Below are positions 11,901 through 25,148 of a stretch of 64,000 bases of DNA, in pieces. The first letter of the stretch is position 1; each line of letters opens with the position of its first letter. Source of the stretch: Ricinus communis (lineage: Eukaryota > Streptophyta > Magnoliopsida > Malpighiales > Euphorbiaceae). Under the pieces are notes generated by a model that ran no database searches, was not told where the DNA came from, and saw only the letters and a list, made by a program, of their open reading frames with translations. Both the position numbers and the translations under genes were made by a program. Location of the stretch: assembly GCF_019578655.1 (NCBI RefSeq), contig NC_063264.1, forward strand, positions 8,783,213-8,847,212, given 5' to 3'.

Positions 11901-14900
11901 GGATGTTCCCTTTTAGTTCCTAAAGCATCATGGTATTTTGTAAGATAAATATAGATTATACCACAACAGTGAGATTTATGGTACTATGGGTATTACCAAG
12001 ATTGTATTATGTAACTTCTTACGAAGCTTCTCTCCTTCAACAAGTTTAAATTCTGCATCTTCTAGGCGACTTTGTAACTCAGTTATAAGCCTTTTTTGTG
12101 CTTCAAACTCTGTTTTTATCTCAAATGCAGACAGATCAGATACCTGGAAAAGGAAATTAACTTAACCATAATAATGAGTTAAAATAACTTAGCAGCAAAT
12201 AAAATAACAAAAGAACATATTTTGCAGGAATCAGATAGTAATACCCGTAGTTTACTTTGTGCAGTCTCTAGCTCCTCCTGCATTGTTCTTATTTGCTTAC
12301 TCTGTGATGAGCATCTTTCCTGCAAAGAAATTTAGCATCATTAGTAGGCATAATTGTAACTGCAAGAGATTATATCAGGAATAAACAGGAAGACGAAGAA
12401 TGGTATCCAACCTCCAATTCATTTGATTTTGCTGCTAGCTCTTCACAATTAACCACTCTGGCCATTAAATCCTGCGCTTCTGAAAGGTGCCTATCACGAT
12501 CATTTCTCGCTTGTTGCAAATCTACCCTGAGAGATGCAACTTCATGCACTAGAGCATCCTTTTGCTTTGTGACTTCATCTAGGGATGCCTAATATAGTTA
12601 TCCACTGATTAATAGGAGCACCAGAAGACAATAATGGGAAAGATTGTCCAAAGACATCCATGTTTTATTTCCTAGGATAAAATGCATTCTTAAGAAAAAA
12701 TTTATGTCAAAAGGGATACTATTCCACTAAAACTAAGTTGCTCCAGCATAATTTGATTACGTTTAATTATCAATTACATCCAGTAATAACATGATTTGAT
12801 TAGGAACACCATGTTTACATTTCAAGGCCTCTAATGAGGCTAGGCTTGAACCTATCAGAGTGCAAATAGAATACCAGAAATGGAGCATCTTATCCTAATG
12901 ATTTCACTATTTGTGCAACCAAAAAGCCTAAGCCTTAGCTGAAAAAGCCCATTTACTTTATTTATTTATCCAGGAACCTTACCAAAGGGATGTGGACTTC
13001 TCACTCAAACTCTAATAAGACTATTTTCGAAAGTTAGTTGATGATGCCCACCCATGGATCCACCTATGCAAGTTGCAGCTATAGTTGCAAAAATTAACAG
13101 CTTAATGCTACTTGTACATTAGCCAAGGAACGTGACAGGTATAAGAACTGCTAAAGGAAAATGAACTACTAATTAACATTTTTGTAGAACAAGGAATCCT
13201 ATATTAGATAGTTACAATTTTGACAAGGACAACAAACCAGCAATGCTATATAACTTCTTCCAATGGAGTTATACACCATTGCTTGAGGACATGGGTGTTG
13301 ATTCCTATAAGGCTTACTGTAGACTTCTTGAACAACTAATTCCCTATTAAAAGGTCAATGAATGAACAAATAGATAAAAGATATAGGAAGCTAAACTTTA
13401 AGAATCAAAATCTTCCTAAACCTACAAGAGCAAAGAAATAAAAATCCTGAAAATTCTACAAAGTTAATTAGTTATGCAATGAGAAATGATTCACAAAAGA
13501 TGAAAAGGAAGAACAAAACATCAATATGAAGCTCACTTTGCATGAAGTATATTGATCTTGCAAAGACTTGTGTTGGCCCCTTAAGCTGCTGAGATTCTCC
13601 ATAATAGCAGCTTTTTCTTTCTCTCCACGCTTAGCAGTTTCTTGAGCTGTATCAAGATCTGTTTGAAGTTTACTATTGTATAGCTGTAAGCTTGAATTGT
13701 ACTCCTGTAACAGCTTGTACATATCACTTACTGATGTAATCTGCAGGAATTCACAGAATCCAAAAGCAAACAAACTTAAGGTTACTTCTGCACACCAATA
13801 AGGGGGACTAGAAAAAGAGTAGGTGAAAGAATATCAGGAAATTCAAGTTACATGTCTTTATTACCCTTTGATTAGCACTTTGAAGCTCTGCTTGAACCTT
13901 CCCAAGCTCCTCTGAGAGGGAAGTTTGTGACTTCTCAAAACTGAGTCTGGCATCTTTTTCTCTTGCAAGGGCATCTATTGCAGCCTGTTTCGTGTATGCA
14001 CAAAAAAATTATTCATAAAAAACAACCCAACATTTTATTAGAAAAAAAAAAACCCAACACACTAAATTTTGGATTGTTTGCTCTTACCAACTTCTCCGCT
14101 TCTTCTTTGGAAACTTTCTCTTGTACAGAAGCAAGACTTCTTCTCAATTCCACAATAATTAAATTCAATTCTTCCTCCTTGTTTTTCAACATCAACTCTA
14201 TAATCACAACATTTTGCATCAAGAAAATGTAGCTAGTAACCGAAAAAAAAACCCATAAAAAAAAGATGAAAGGCATACCCATTTCAGCACATTGACTCTC
14301 ATTGAATTCTAATGCATTTTGCAACTTCTCTTGCTCAAATAGGTAGCATCCTTCTAGCTCTTGAAACCATCTAATACAAAGCCTTAGCCTTTTTATATAA
14401 TCCATCATATTATCGCATCTCTCCTACAAAACCAAGAATTAAGCAACACCTTCAGAATCTACTCTAAACTGAATCCAAACCAGCAACTTCAGAAAAGATT
14501 AATATCACTGACCTTGTAATTGAACTTGTTTTTGTATTTCATTCTCTCACTTAATAATGCATCAACATCCTCTCTTGTGAACTCGATCCCACCATACTCG
14601 GATCCGGCATTACTTGGAGGAGCACTATTTGGTGTAGCAAGTTCTTGGTCACCATTTACAATTGAAAATGCTTGTCTCATTCTTCCATAAGTTGCAGTCC
14701 CAACCATTTCTTCAACTTCAAGTTTTAGCCACTTATCTATGCACTGCACCTCATTGCCAATATACTTCTTCTATCAAATCCGAAAAAAAAAAAAAAGAAC
14801 AAAACAAACAAACAAACAAAAAAGATCTTCAGGTCAAAACACTAGAGCATAACATATATCTACTGCACTACAAGCACACCTCATCAGTCTTCGTAAATAT

Positions 14901-15320
14901 CCCACAAGAAGAAAATACCAGAAAAGGAAAAAGAATATTGCAATCTAAGCACCTCAACATCCAAGAAATCCTACAACTCTAACTATTAAAATCAAAAGAA
15001 ACCTCATTGAAGAGCTTAAAACAAGACAGAAGAATCTTGAAAAGAAACCCAGCAAACTAAACCAAAATGCAAACAAAAATTCCCTAACGAAAAAGACAAA
15101 AAGATGAAATCTTGGAACCAGGAAGCAAAATTAGAAGAGATCCATTAATCTGAAAGAACATGAAGAAGCTGAGTAAAACCCATGAAAAAAAGAAAAAGAA
15201 CAGAAGAAAAGAACAAGAAAGCAAGCAAGAAAGAAAGCTTACATGTGAAGAAGGGGTTGTTATAATAATGGGAGAAGAGTTATTAGTAAATGGAGGCTTG
15301 TTCTGGTTCTTTGAGGCCAT
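8970..15320 (-). CDS. ATK3: Kinesin-14, C-terminal minus-end motor (ATK1/ATK3 class)
   Basis: A complete 17-exon gene, 801 aa (the Arabidopsis homologues are about 790). Exons from the 5' end: 15243-15320, 14513-14770, 14279-14423, 14088-14197, 13865-13984, 13537-13740, 12412-12588, 12245-12319, 11997-12143, 11781-11919, 11548-11657, 11108-11269, 10792-11000, 10397-10478, 10209-10313, 9980-10084, 8970-9149; every junction keeps frame. Residues about 1-110 form a short divergent head, about 110-440 a coiled-coil stalk, and about 440-801 the motor. The neck [14 protein letters not shown] precedes the motor, as in minus-end kinesin-14. Motor motifs: P-loop [13 protein letters not shown], switch I NEQSSRSH, switch [11 protein letters not shown], and the microtubule-binding site [10 protein letters not shown]. 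Known: ATK1 and ATK3 focus spindle poles in mitosis and meiosis. Odd: the DKRRKVE-like basic patch that I recall near the ATK1 N terminus reads DKWLKLE here. The last intron (9150-9979) holds a tandem duplication. ATK3 is chosen over ATK1 by synteny. Confidence 0.95.
9414..9629. repeat. Tandem duplication, period 108, in the last kinesin intron
   Basis: Copy 1 starts at 9414 and copy 2 at 9522. The copies are nearly identical; visible differences are one G/A change near position 43 of the unit and a few bases near the end (ATTTAACCTACC against GACTTAACCTAAC). This is a recent local duplication with no coding content. Confidence 0.9.
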
Positions 15321-17144
15321 TTCAAGTATAGAGAGAGAGAGACAGACAGAGAAACAGAGTGAAGCAGTATTTTTTTTGAAAAAAGAAAATTTGATATTTT
15401 TCTAAGTTTAATTTATATTATTAATAATATTTTATTTAATATTATATAATATATAAATATATAAATTTGAGCTAGCGTAGAGTAGGACTGGGACTGGGAG
15501 TGGTAAGTTTGGCTCAGAGTTAGGTGGGGTCATGGATTGTGTTCAAAGCTACGGATTGATTGCGATCACAGCCGTTGCTTTTAGCAGCAGGAATATGATG
15601 CAGAGACATACACACCTGATCTAAAGTCCTTCTTTTTTTTAAAAGAATAACAATAAAATTAAAGAAAATAAAATAAAATCGTATATAAATTTGATTTTAC
15701 TAATGTTTTTACCGTTGGAATCCCTTTTTTTCCTTTCAACATATTTAAAATGGCATCAGGCGGCATTAGAATTGTGTGTTAGTTAACAACCTGGTTATGA
15801 CTATATTGCCCTTACCTTCCGTTTACGTTTCCTCTCAACTAAACACAGCGTTAAATAAGATCCCGTTTACCTTTTCCTTGTTCCCAAATGTTTGGATTCT
15901 TTTTCCTTTCTACGGACGGACGGCTAATATACAGGACAAAGGATAAGTATCCTGACTTACAGCTCATTGCTAAATAAATTCAATTTTAACTATTTTAATA
16001 AATAAATTTATAATTCTTATTTAAAGGTTAAATATATTTAAATTTTAACTAAAATTAATAGCAATAGTATTAATAATAATTTTAAAAAATCGATAGTAAA
16101 ATAAAGATAATAATTATTAATTTTAATTTTTGATAAAATATAAAAACTGATATATAAAATCTAAAAAATTTAAATTTAAATTTTATTTAATTTCATTAAT
16201 TTAAATAATGAGTATGATAGATATGTTTATAATTTTTTTAAAATCTGAATTTATTTAATTCTTAAATAGAAGTTATAAGTCTATTTATTAAAATATTTAA
16301 AATTAGACTTATTTAGCCATGAGCTACAAGTTGAAAAGGTATTTGATCTTTCGTCTCTAATATATAATATATAATTACTTTATAATATTTTAAAAGTGAA
16401 AAATCACACTAGTGAATGGTCATAAAAAACTTAAAAAATAGTTTAATTTTAATAAATAAAGTTTACCAATTATATTATATTATTTTAACAAAATGGACCT
16501 TCCTTGAATATAATTCTCAAACTAAATAAATTGCATTTCTACATAATTTTATTTACATGTACAATAAAATAAGTTTAATTTTGTTCCTAAAAGAAAAGTT
16601 TAATTTTGAAGTTGGAATTAGAGATAATCTCCCTTCATTGTGGAAGAATCTTGAATCTTCCACTCATACAAACAAAACAGACATTTTAATATAAATCTAA
16701 ATATTAATATTGTACCTGAAAACACATTTAGTTGTTAAAATATATTAATCAAGGAAAAGGAGTCAGTTGTGTAGTATTGAGTTTTGGGTGATATAAGAAG
16801 CAAAAGCCCTATTTAATGTAACAAAGCATTCAATTTAGAGAAGGAAAAATTACAAGAAAAAGAAAAAGGGTTCAAAAATATCCATGAAGATGCTATAATC
16901 TTGAGAAATAATAGAGATAGATGTGATGGTACAAATTGGGTGATGAGAATGAGGAAAAAGAAAGAAAGAACAAACAAAATAGGATTATTGGATCAATTGG
17001 CAGCAAAAGAGAATGTCTATAGCACATGAGTTGTTGTGATATAGACAAGATTGATATGGTGATTTAAACCAATAAATTATAACATGAAACTCACATCCTA
17101 AATACCCATGATCCTACTCTTCCCTCTTATTCATATTATAGTGT

Positions 17145-17510
17145 GTTGCTGGAGTGGCATTGCAGTCATATATTATTATAAGTGTATTTTCTAATTAACT
17201 ATAATTAAATGATTTATTTTAAATAATTTATTATATTATATATATTAAATTTAGATTGTGAATAAATTTATATATAATTTTTAATTATTTATATAAATTT
17301 AAATTATATAGATAATTTCATAATTATAAAATAATACCAAGTAAATTTAAAAATAAAATACTTAGTTGAACGATAACTAAATACTATATATAATTAACTA
17401 ATTTAGTATTTAATTATATTAATAAATTATTAAGGCTAAAATAAAACCAATTTTTTAAATTTATACGATATCGTACACTTATAATATATTAAAATAACTC
17501 TATATTATAG
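17145..17510. repeat. Dispersed MITE-like repeat, copy 1
   Basis: Resembles 46716-47020 in the same orientation over about 300 bases. Shared tracts include a TAATTATAAA(A/G)TA block and the stretch running through a TTAGT(T/G) box to a TATTTAATTA box. The edges read GGCATTGCAGT at the left and, reversed, CAATTGCACT at the right, a loose terminal inverted repeat. There is no coding capacity. A MITE or decayed non-autonomous element is inferred. Confidence 0.5.
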
Positions 17511-20386
17511 TGCAATTGCTCTATTTTTTATTATTTTTTTTTTTTTGCAAAAATTAGTGATCTCATAAGGGATTTCTTAATATTATTTGGGTAGTTTGCA
17601 TTTAAAGAATGTAAGAGAATATTACCCGGACAAAAATTTGACCATTCAATATGATGCAATCATTAACCTTTAAATTATAAAATACTATCTTAATAAGGGA
17701 ATTAAATTTATGTTTTTACTAAGCGTTAATCATTAAAATACTATTTCAATGATCAGCTTGAGTTTCCTCCTAACCTCTTAATAAATTATAAAACTGTTAC
17801 GAGAATAACTAATTAACTTACAGAAAAAGAAAAAAAGAATTATAGAGTCTAAACAATATATAACTAAAAGAAAAGGGAAGGTGAAATCATGGTAACCCTA
17901 ATGATAATTTAAATGATGTTCTGAAAATCAATCATAATAAATAAATAAATTAGTCTGACTAATGATTGACTCCACAAAATTGACATAAAAAGCAGATTCC
18001 AATTACTTGTATGTAATATACATAAATATATTATATATAATAAGAAAAGGGAGGGCAGAAAGCATTTAGATAGCCTAACTTTAGACAGATTAGGTGACAG
18101 AAATTAAGTACAAATTGTGTATTAAACTGCATCAACCATATACCAAACATTAACAAACGCAAATTAAACTACATTATCATTGTCATTTGCAATAATAGGG
18201 TTTATAATTACTTATTTGTGGCTATTAATGATTATACAATTATTATAAAGAAAATATATAAAAGAATATGACCGAATGAATAGTAAAATATAAAATAATT
18301 ATTAGTTAACCATCGGATTCATTATATTGAAATTATATATTAAAAAAATAAAATAAATTAACTTTGGAGATAAAAAGAAAAGCAAGAGAACCGAGAAGAT
18401 TGTTTCTCCCAAGAGCATCTGTCCTCTAGCATATAATAGAACAAAATTGCAATCTCAATTTACATCTCTCTCCAGCTTTTGGTTTTTTTGAGACTTTTAT
18501 CTTAATGTTGAACACCAAGTGATTATAAAAACTAAACAAACACAATTTCAAAGGGAAGACTTAGACACCCAACATGTGCAAATGCTCTTATGGGATTTCA
18601 CCCACATGGATGTTGAAAAAAGAAATGTATGGTCCTAAGGAATTCACACATAAAAGACTTTCCCAAGGAAAAGAGAGGAACTTGGCAAGATGACTAGCAC
18701 TATTCACTAGTTCCTAGATTTAGTAAGAAAAATGGAAAGAGTAATAGAAAAAGTGTCTCATCTAACATGGTGTAAGGAAGGTGCTCTATCTATTTGGCAT
18801 TTGGTGACAAGTTCCATTCATGTGGGCTTTTCTTTAACTATATGCATATAAAATTAATCCTTTTCTTTGGAGCCTTCCTCTTCACCCATGCCTTCCTACT
18901 TTGACTCTCTCTCTAAAAAGGTTGGAAGTTGGATTCAGATTTTATCCAATGCGTGTTGCACTAACAATCCATAAAAGTATATATTTTCCTCTCTTTTTAT
19001 TTATTTATTTAATCAGAAGAGAGAATTTTTTAAATTTAAGCTTTTTTCAAGGAGTGGTTGGAGAGGAAAAAAGAAAAAAAAAAAAAAACAAAGGAAAGGA
19101 AGAAATATCACTACGTGTGCAATTTGCATGGAACCCTATTATACATTGTTGGTGCATCCTCTAATATATCTACACGTAAATCCATGTTGCTTAGGGTTAA
19201 AATGAAGTTTTGAATTTGATTTATTTTTAAATTTATTTAATAAGTGTAAGCTTATTTTAATTTTAAAGCACATTAAAATTCTTAACCAAATTTGAGGATG
19301 TGAAGATTCGGTTAAGTATAATTTATCAACTTGTAAACTCATTTCTTGAAGGAGTTTATCTTAGGGTAGTCACTCTCCACAAGGAAATCAATATAATTGG
19401 AGTTTATCTTTTCCTTTTGTTTCTAAAGGTTTGTTATTAGCTTTGATTCTTTTTAATAAATTAAATACAAATTTATTTGTTTTGTTTTCAGTAAAGCATT
19501 TTTTGTTGGTTCTTTGTATTTCTTTTTAAAATTATTATGAGCTTATAATTTTTTGTAATTTTTCTTTGATTAATTTTAATATTAATAAAATTTTATATTA
19601 CTTAAAAATAATTTATTAATTTTTTATTTGTTGATTTATTTTAATTCGGTCTCATTTAGTTAATAAATAAAAAATGTAAGTTAAAAAATTTCTCGAATTC
19701 AATATAATTTTTAAATCATAAGCTCAATTCAGAATACTTTAAATTCAAACAAATCTTTATTATTATTATAATTTTTACAGAATCGAGTTTGAACAATAAC
19801 ATATTTAGATCAATCTTAATCAAAAAATTCTTCAATTAGAAAAACATTCATACTCTGCCTGCATTCCCTTATATAATCAATTTTCATTAGGAATGTGGCA
19901 AGTGCCAACCTTCAAAAACCTATCCTTGATGTTCATGGCTTGCCTTTTTCAAAAATACATATAGTGAGACAATATATGGTTGATCTCAATGATTCTTTTA
20001 GTTAGAAGTGATCCATCAATCAAACCCACAAATTTTGAAAAAAAAAATTGTATGTGGGCTCAATAACTTTGTTTTAGTACATCATGTGACATGCAAATGA
20101 ATGCATGGCATGGTCTAATTGCCAAGATTATTTATGTGCTAACCTTTTTAACGGTTAGACTTGTTTTGCATGTTAATAACAACAAAGGGTTTTTTTGGTA
20201 GCATATAGCATTTTGATGATATTGCCTTGATGTCAAGCAAAGTAAAGCTAACAAAAGGTTTAATCTTCAAGCTTAATACCCTTTTATTTGGTGTCTTTCG
20301 GATGCGTAGTGAATCGTTAAAGGATATTAGGTGTCCACAATATAGAAATTTAAGAACAATTGGCTAGTGAAATATCAACTTCACAT

Positions 20387-20393
<7 letters not shown>

Positions 20394-20441
<48 letters not shown>
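20394..20441. repeat. (TA)n microsatellite
   Basis: About 48 bases of near-perfect TA dinucleotide. The longest of several TA tracts in the window; others lie at about 3277-3310, 4918-4940 and 28979-29001. Confidence 0.95.
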
Positions 20442-20443
<2 letters not shown>

Positions 20444-21949
20444 GTCACTTTTCTTTTTCACATCCTTGGATAATCCGTAAGAGGTTGCATGTATAATTGA
20501 TTTCTGTTACTCCATTCTTGTCTGTTGTTTATGGCAAATTTTTGTCTCTAGAAATCATTGTATACTAAACAAATTGGAGTGTAATTGATAATATTTGCAG
20601 GCCGGACGAGCAACCAAATTGACTATTTTTAACTAAGAAAAAAAGAATTATTTTCCTTGATGCCCTATGAAAGTTGATTGTATAATAGGATAATCACACA
20701 TTTCTTTTAGCGTTAAATGAAAAATCATACCATGCAACTGTGATTTGATATCATGAAATAATAAACTAATTCTGAGCTTGCACGTACTTTTTAATTTTTT
20801 AAATGAAAAATATTTATATGTCATAATTTATAAAGATTAAATTTATAAAGACTATGTATAAGTTTATATTAGTTTGTCATTGTATAATTTTTTGTGAAAC
20901 CGATCTGTTATGATGTATTTATAGTTGTTATTGGGTGTTGAAAAAATAAGTTTAAAATTTTTTTATTTAATAATATTAATTTTTAAAAAAATTTTGTAAA
21001 TTATTTTCAGAAAACAAATACATTAATTTACTTATTCTTAAAAGTAATTTTTAAAACTTAGAAATAATAAATAAAATAAATATTAAGCAAACAACCCCTA
21101 ACTAAATTATGGGTCATCTTGATATCAACTAACAAGAGATTCAAAAGAACTCATTTTTTTTTTAAAAAGTTATAAACTGGAAATAGTATGAAACCTTATC
21201 TATCCATAGTACACATTGGGTCATTGGAATCTTACAATACACACTAGCTAGGGGGATGAGGATAATAATGGCCTCCAAGAAAAATATGTGAGTTTTTTGC
21301 TTTGTCTAAGGTAGAAGTGTAGCTTAAATATGCAGATCATCAATTTATCAATGTAATTAGGATGTAAAAATCTAAGAGCACGTAGATGAGATGATAAAGA
21401 TATGTTTTAACTTAATTAAAGTTTTAAGTTTGAGTTTTGAATAAGCAGTTGCATTGAAATATTACTTTACTATCTGTAAAGGACTTACTCGACACGCTCT
21501 ATATTAATTAAACTAACTCTAAAAATATGTCAAAAAAATTAAGGGTCTTAGAGCTGGCTTATACCTAGTTTAGTGAGTTCATTTAATTGTCATATGGCAT
21601 TCTTGTTGTTGGGTAATGCTAATTTGTTGAAACTTAGCCTTCAATATTCATGAGACTTCTCTTTGTTTCGTAAGTAAGCAACTGCCTTCAATACATTTGT
21701 AATAAAAGGGATGGAATTTCTGATTCTGAGCCTACATCATTATTGTACCACAGAAGTTAAAACAGACCTTCATGACCATGAATGAAATTAGATCCATATG
21801 GCAGTAAGAGAAGAAATTGAATCTTGGATTGATTTTTTTCTTTTTTTTTTCTGACTCTTTTTGTTCTTTGGGCCTGGAAAAAATACAGCCCCAGGATCTA
21901 AATTATTTTATTTATTTAAAATGTGCTGGTTTGTAAAATAATAATTTAG

Positions 21950-21954
21950 AAAAA
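21950..21954 (-). terminator. Pol III T-run terminator of tRNA-Ala
   Basis: Five A on the plus strand give TTTTT on the transcribed strand, about 10 bases past the 3' end of the tRNA. This is the usual Pol III stop signal. Confidence 0.75.
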
Positions 21955-21964
21955 TGATCCTAAG

Positions 21965-22037
21965 TGGAGATGCGGGGTATCGATCCCCGTACCTCTCGCA
22001 TGCTAAGCGAGCGCTCTACCATCTGAGCTACATCCCC
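21965..22037 (-). tRNA. tRNA-Ala (anticodon AGC)
   Basis: A 73-base cloverleaf read on the minus strand. The acceptor stem GGGGATG pairs with CATCTCC and includes the G3:U70 wobble that identifies tRNA-Ala. The D arm region is TAGCTCAGATGGTAGAGC, the anticodon loop is CTTAGCATG with AGC at its centre, and the T arm has CGGGG/CCCCG around ATCGATA. The discriminator base is A and no CCA is encoded, as expected for a nuclear gene. There is no intron. Internal A and B boxes are present. A minus-strand run of five T (21954-21950) follows the 3' end and should terminate Pol III. Confidence 0.97.
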
Positions 22038-23696
22038 TTCGCTTGAAGCCGGTTTAATCTATATTACTAACTATTCTAGAAAATGTCATTTTGTGCCCAA
22101 CGGCTGATCGGTCACAAGCTGAATTTAAAGAGATTAAAAAAGATCGTTTTATTTATTTATATTTTACTTAGCAAATACATTTTCTTATTAGTTTCATTTC
22201 TTGATTTAACAATAATAATAGTATAATGTTGTGAACAAGGCTCTGTTCACTTACCAAATGTTTCTTTTTCGGATAATTACTTATGTATTGTAAAACTGAA
22301 ATAGTAATAAAAATGGATAATTTACTATACACTCGATGGTTTTTTCATATTACATTATTTATCTTTTAAAATTTAAAATTTAAATTTATTTTATTTTTTT
22401 ATTTTATACTAAAAATTTAATTTTCATAATTACTGTTAAATAATCGTTAACTAAGTTTTATTTTAAATTATTTGTCTTTTGATTTTTTATGTAACATACA
22501 AATTGCTCATATGCTTTATTTATTGCACTAAAATCTTCTTTTATTTTAAAATTTATTTTAATTAAAAATATAAATAAATAAAAAATATAATTTGATTCTC
22601 AAACTTTTGAATAAAAATAATGAAATTAATAATAAGAATAATATCTTTTTATTTTGATAATTTAAAATTAAATTATATGAATTTTAAATATTTGAATAAA
22701 TATAAATACTTTTAAAATATTAAAATTTTGTTAGAATTTAATTATGATATAAATTAGAATAAGTAATAGAATACTAGTTAATTATTTTTGTACATATACT
22801 AAGATTAAATTTTGTTAAAAAAATATAATTTTATCTTAATTTGATTTATAAATAAATTTATAAGAGTCTAATACTTAATAATAAATTAAATAATTAAATA
22901 ATTTTTTTTTAATTTAGTCTTTTGACGTTCTTAACCTTAGATAAAAGAAATAATAGCTAGTTTTATTAAAGAATAAGAAAGTTTTAGTAATGAATAGACT
23001 ATAAAAAGTAAATTGTATATTACACTAGAAATTAGGAGGTAAATAATATAAAATCAAACTTTAATTAACGAATATTTAATGAAAATATTAACAAAATAAA
23101 TTTTTAATATAAAATTACGAAATACAAAAATAAAAAAATATAACTTTTAAATATCAAAAGGTAATTAGTATAATATGAAAAAGAATAATAGAAGCAAATA
23201 ATAATTAACTTTAATAGAAAACAAATCATTAGCTAAACTCGATTTGTCACGTGATATTTTCAATAAAAATAAGTCACATTAATTAATAATCACATATTAA
23301 TTAAGATAATTGGAAAGCTAAAAACAAATGCCTATGGTTAAGTTTAAACTAATTATCTTAGATAATAAATCATCATTAGTTGATCCGATTCAGTTTTACT
23401 GAATACATCTATAGATGACGTTTTGATCAAAATCTATCTAAAAAATTTTAAATTAATGCCTTATCACTATTGGAGGCTTAAACATGGTTCAAGACAAGGG
23501 TGGAAAAGGTTCATGGAAGTTTTCTTGGCATTTGTATATATATAGTTTTGCAGGTTCTTGCTAGAAATTGAATTTGTGTTGGACCCATCACTGCTCTTTG
23601 ATAGCAATTAGAGGTTTGAGACAGCATGCTAACTATGATGTTAAAAAAGATTGCTTCAAATAAGGATTTAACATGTTTCTTGACATATTCTTTTAA
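22038..23696. other. Intergenic, AT-rich, no gene seen
   Basis: Very AT-rich sequence between the tRNA and the 3' end of HSP21.7. No ORF or RNA structure that I can support. Confidence 0.6.
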
Positions 23697-24536
23697 TTAC
23701 ACTGTCTCAGGAATTTTAGCCATATTTTCATCAGTATCACAGTCCAAATTGTTCTTGGGAATTCTTAGTTCTAGACTCATGTCAGTATTCACATAAGCCT
23801 CAATTTTTCTCCACTCTGCATCTTCTGGCAGCTCCAGCCTTCTAACATACCCATGTTCCCACCAATGCCCACTTCTCCAATCTTTTGCTTTTGACTCTCT
23901 TTGTTGCTTCCATTGTCCGCTAATTTCCATTATCTTCCCATTTTCAGCATAGATTCTCACTGTGTTTATCCCAACTCCTGCTTTACAAAACCATCAGGTT
24001 CAAGAAATTTCAGAATCACTTCATAGATTTTTTTTCTCTTGGTACAGAAATATGAACAATTTCTTACTGATATTAACTTTTGGAGTTAAATGGTTCTCTG
24101 ATATCATATGGTAGCCGCTAAATTAAGACTCTAGAATCATATTTCTCTGATATTAAGCTTCCTCTACTTTTTTCAGGCCTAGTAGTTTGGAAAAGAGATG
24201 TCTGAAAATTACTTACTAAGAACACTTACCTGGTAATTCTGCTTTTAGTACATAAGCTTCATCTGTCTGAAACCAATCAACACCATTCTTGCCAGAGCTC
24301 TTAAGATTAGACAGCAAAACATCTGACTCAAACTCCCAAAGTGGAAATGCATCTGAAGGATCAAAATATTTTCCAAACAACAATGGGCTAAACAATGACC
24401 CATCACCAAATATCTTATGCACTATTGGATTTCCCTGAGCCAAAAATCTCCTGAATACTTCTTCAGTTAATGAAACAATCCATTTATGAGGTGTTTGATC
24501 TTCTGTATGAACTTCTAGTGGTCTGCAACTTGTCAT
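23697..24536 (-). CDS. HSP21.7: Small heat-shock protein, class VI, 21.7 kDa type
   Basis: Two exons, 24230-24536 and 23697-23977, phase 1 GT-AG junction, 195 aa. The start is the ATG at 24536-24534. The first half (about residues 1-75) is a poorly conserved N-terminal arm. The alpha-crystallin (ACD) domain begins near VDWFQTDEAYVLKAELPG and continues through IMEISGQWKQQ to the strand RLELPEDAEWRKIEAYVN. The tail LELRIPKN is where other small HSPs carry GVL plus an I/V-X-I/V motif; the GVL box itself is not seen. Known: class VI small HSPs lie apart from the CI/CII cytosolic classes and one intron is typical. There is no organelle signal, so a cytosolic location is inferred. Upstream: a TATA-like element near 24605-24613 and a near-palindrome at 24557-24581 built from GAA and TTC units that are not spaced like a canonical heat-shock element. 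Synteny with FH5 and ATK3 supports the call. Confidence 0.9.
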
Positions 24537-25148
24537 TTGCAGGTTTAGCACTTGTCGGGAAAAAATTTCAGAATTTTTCCCTGATGGGAGTTCTTAAAGT
24601 TGCAGGCTTTATAATGCACAAAAATAAGAGTGCTTTAATAAAGCAATAAAAGAACAAATTCTTGGAGAATATTTGGAGGGATGTAAAGCAAGAAGGAATA
24701 TTTTTTGTTCAATAGTAGAATAGAATTGTGACAGGAAGATTAGGCATGAATGATTGAGAAAAATGAAGAAGAAGCCACCCTTAAATGAGAATCTATGGTT
24801 TTCTATAATTTTCCATTAACACTATCCCCTATTGCTGTCCATACAACTTTAAAGGCAGGATACTTCCTCATAATTCTTGTCTCCCAATTTAATTGTCACT
24901 ATCTACATTTGATAAATAGTTAACCAATTCCCTCAAAAGAACCTGCACCCAGTTTCCAAGGAAAGTTTGATTTTGAAATTAGATTGGTATTAATAGTTCA
25001 TTTTTGTGTTAATTCTTCTTGAATCATTTATGTATACAAATACAATTTTCCTTTCTTTATTTTGAATTCACAAATACGATTATTCAAGTTGAAATAAGCA
25101 TTTAGTGTAAGATTAAGTTTTCAGATTATAATAAATCAATTAGAATTT

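Larger units (their letters stand above)
15321..21964. other. Intergenic, kinesin promoter then AT-rich DNA
   Basis: The kinesin leader is purine-rich (GA-type) just upstream of 15320. The remainder is AT-rich, with a repeat-like block at about 17145-17510, a (TA) run at 20394-20441 and no credible exon on either strand. The small ORFs near 18901 and 19342 have no gene-like composition or splice context. Confidence 0.55.

Noticed and set aside
15160..15405. Lys/Glu-rich plus ORF at the kinesin start
   Set aside because: It is the antisense of the kinesin exon 1 and leader; the composition comes from a purine-rich leader.
18901..19164. 87-codon ORF
   Set aside because: Composition follows the local A/T and poly-A runs, with no domain and no splice support.
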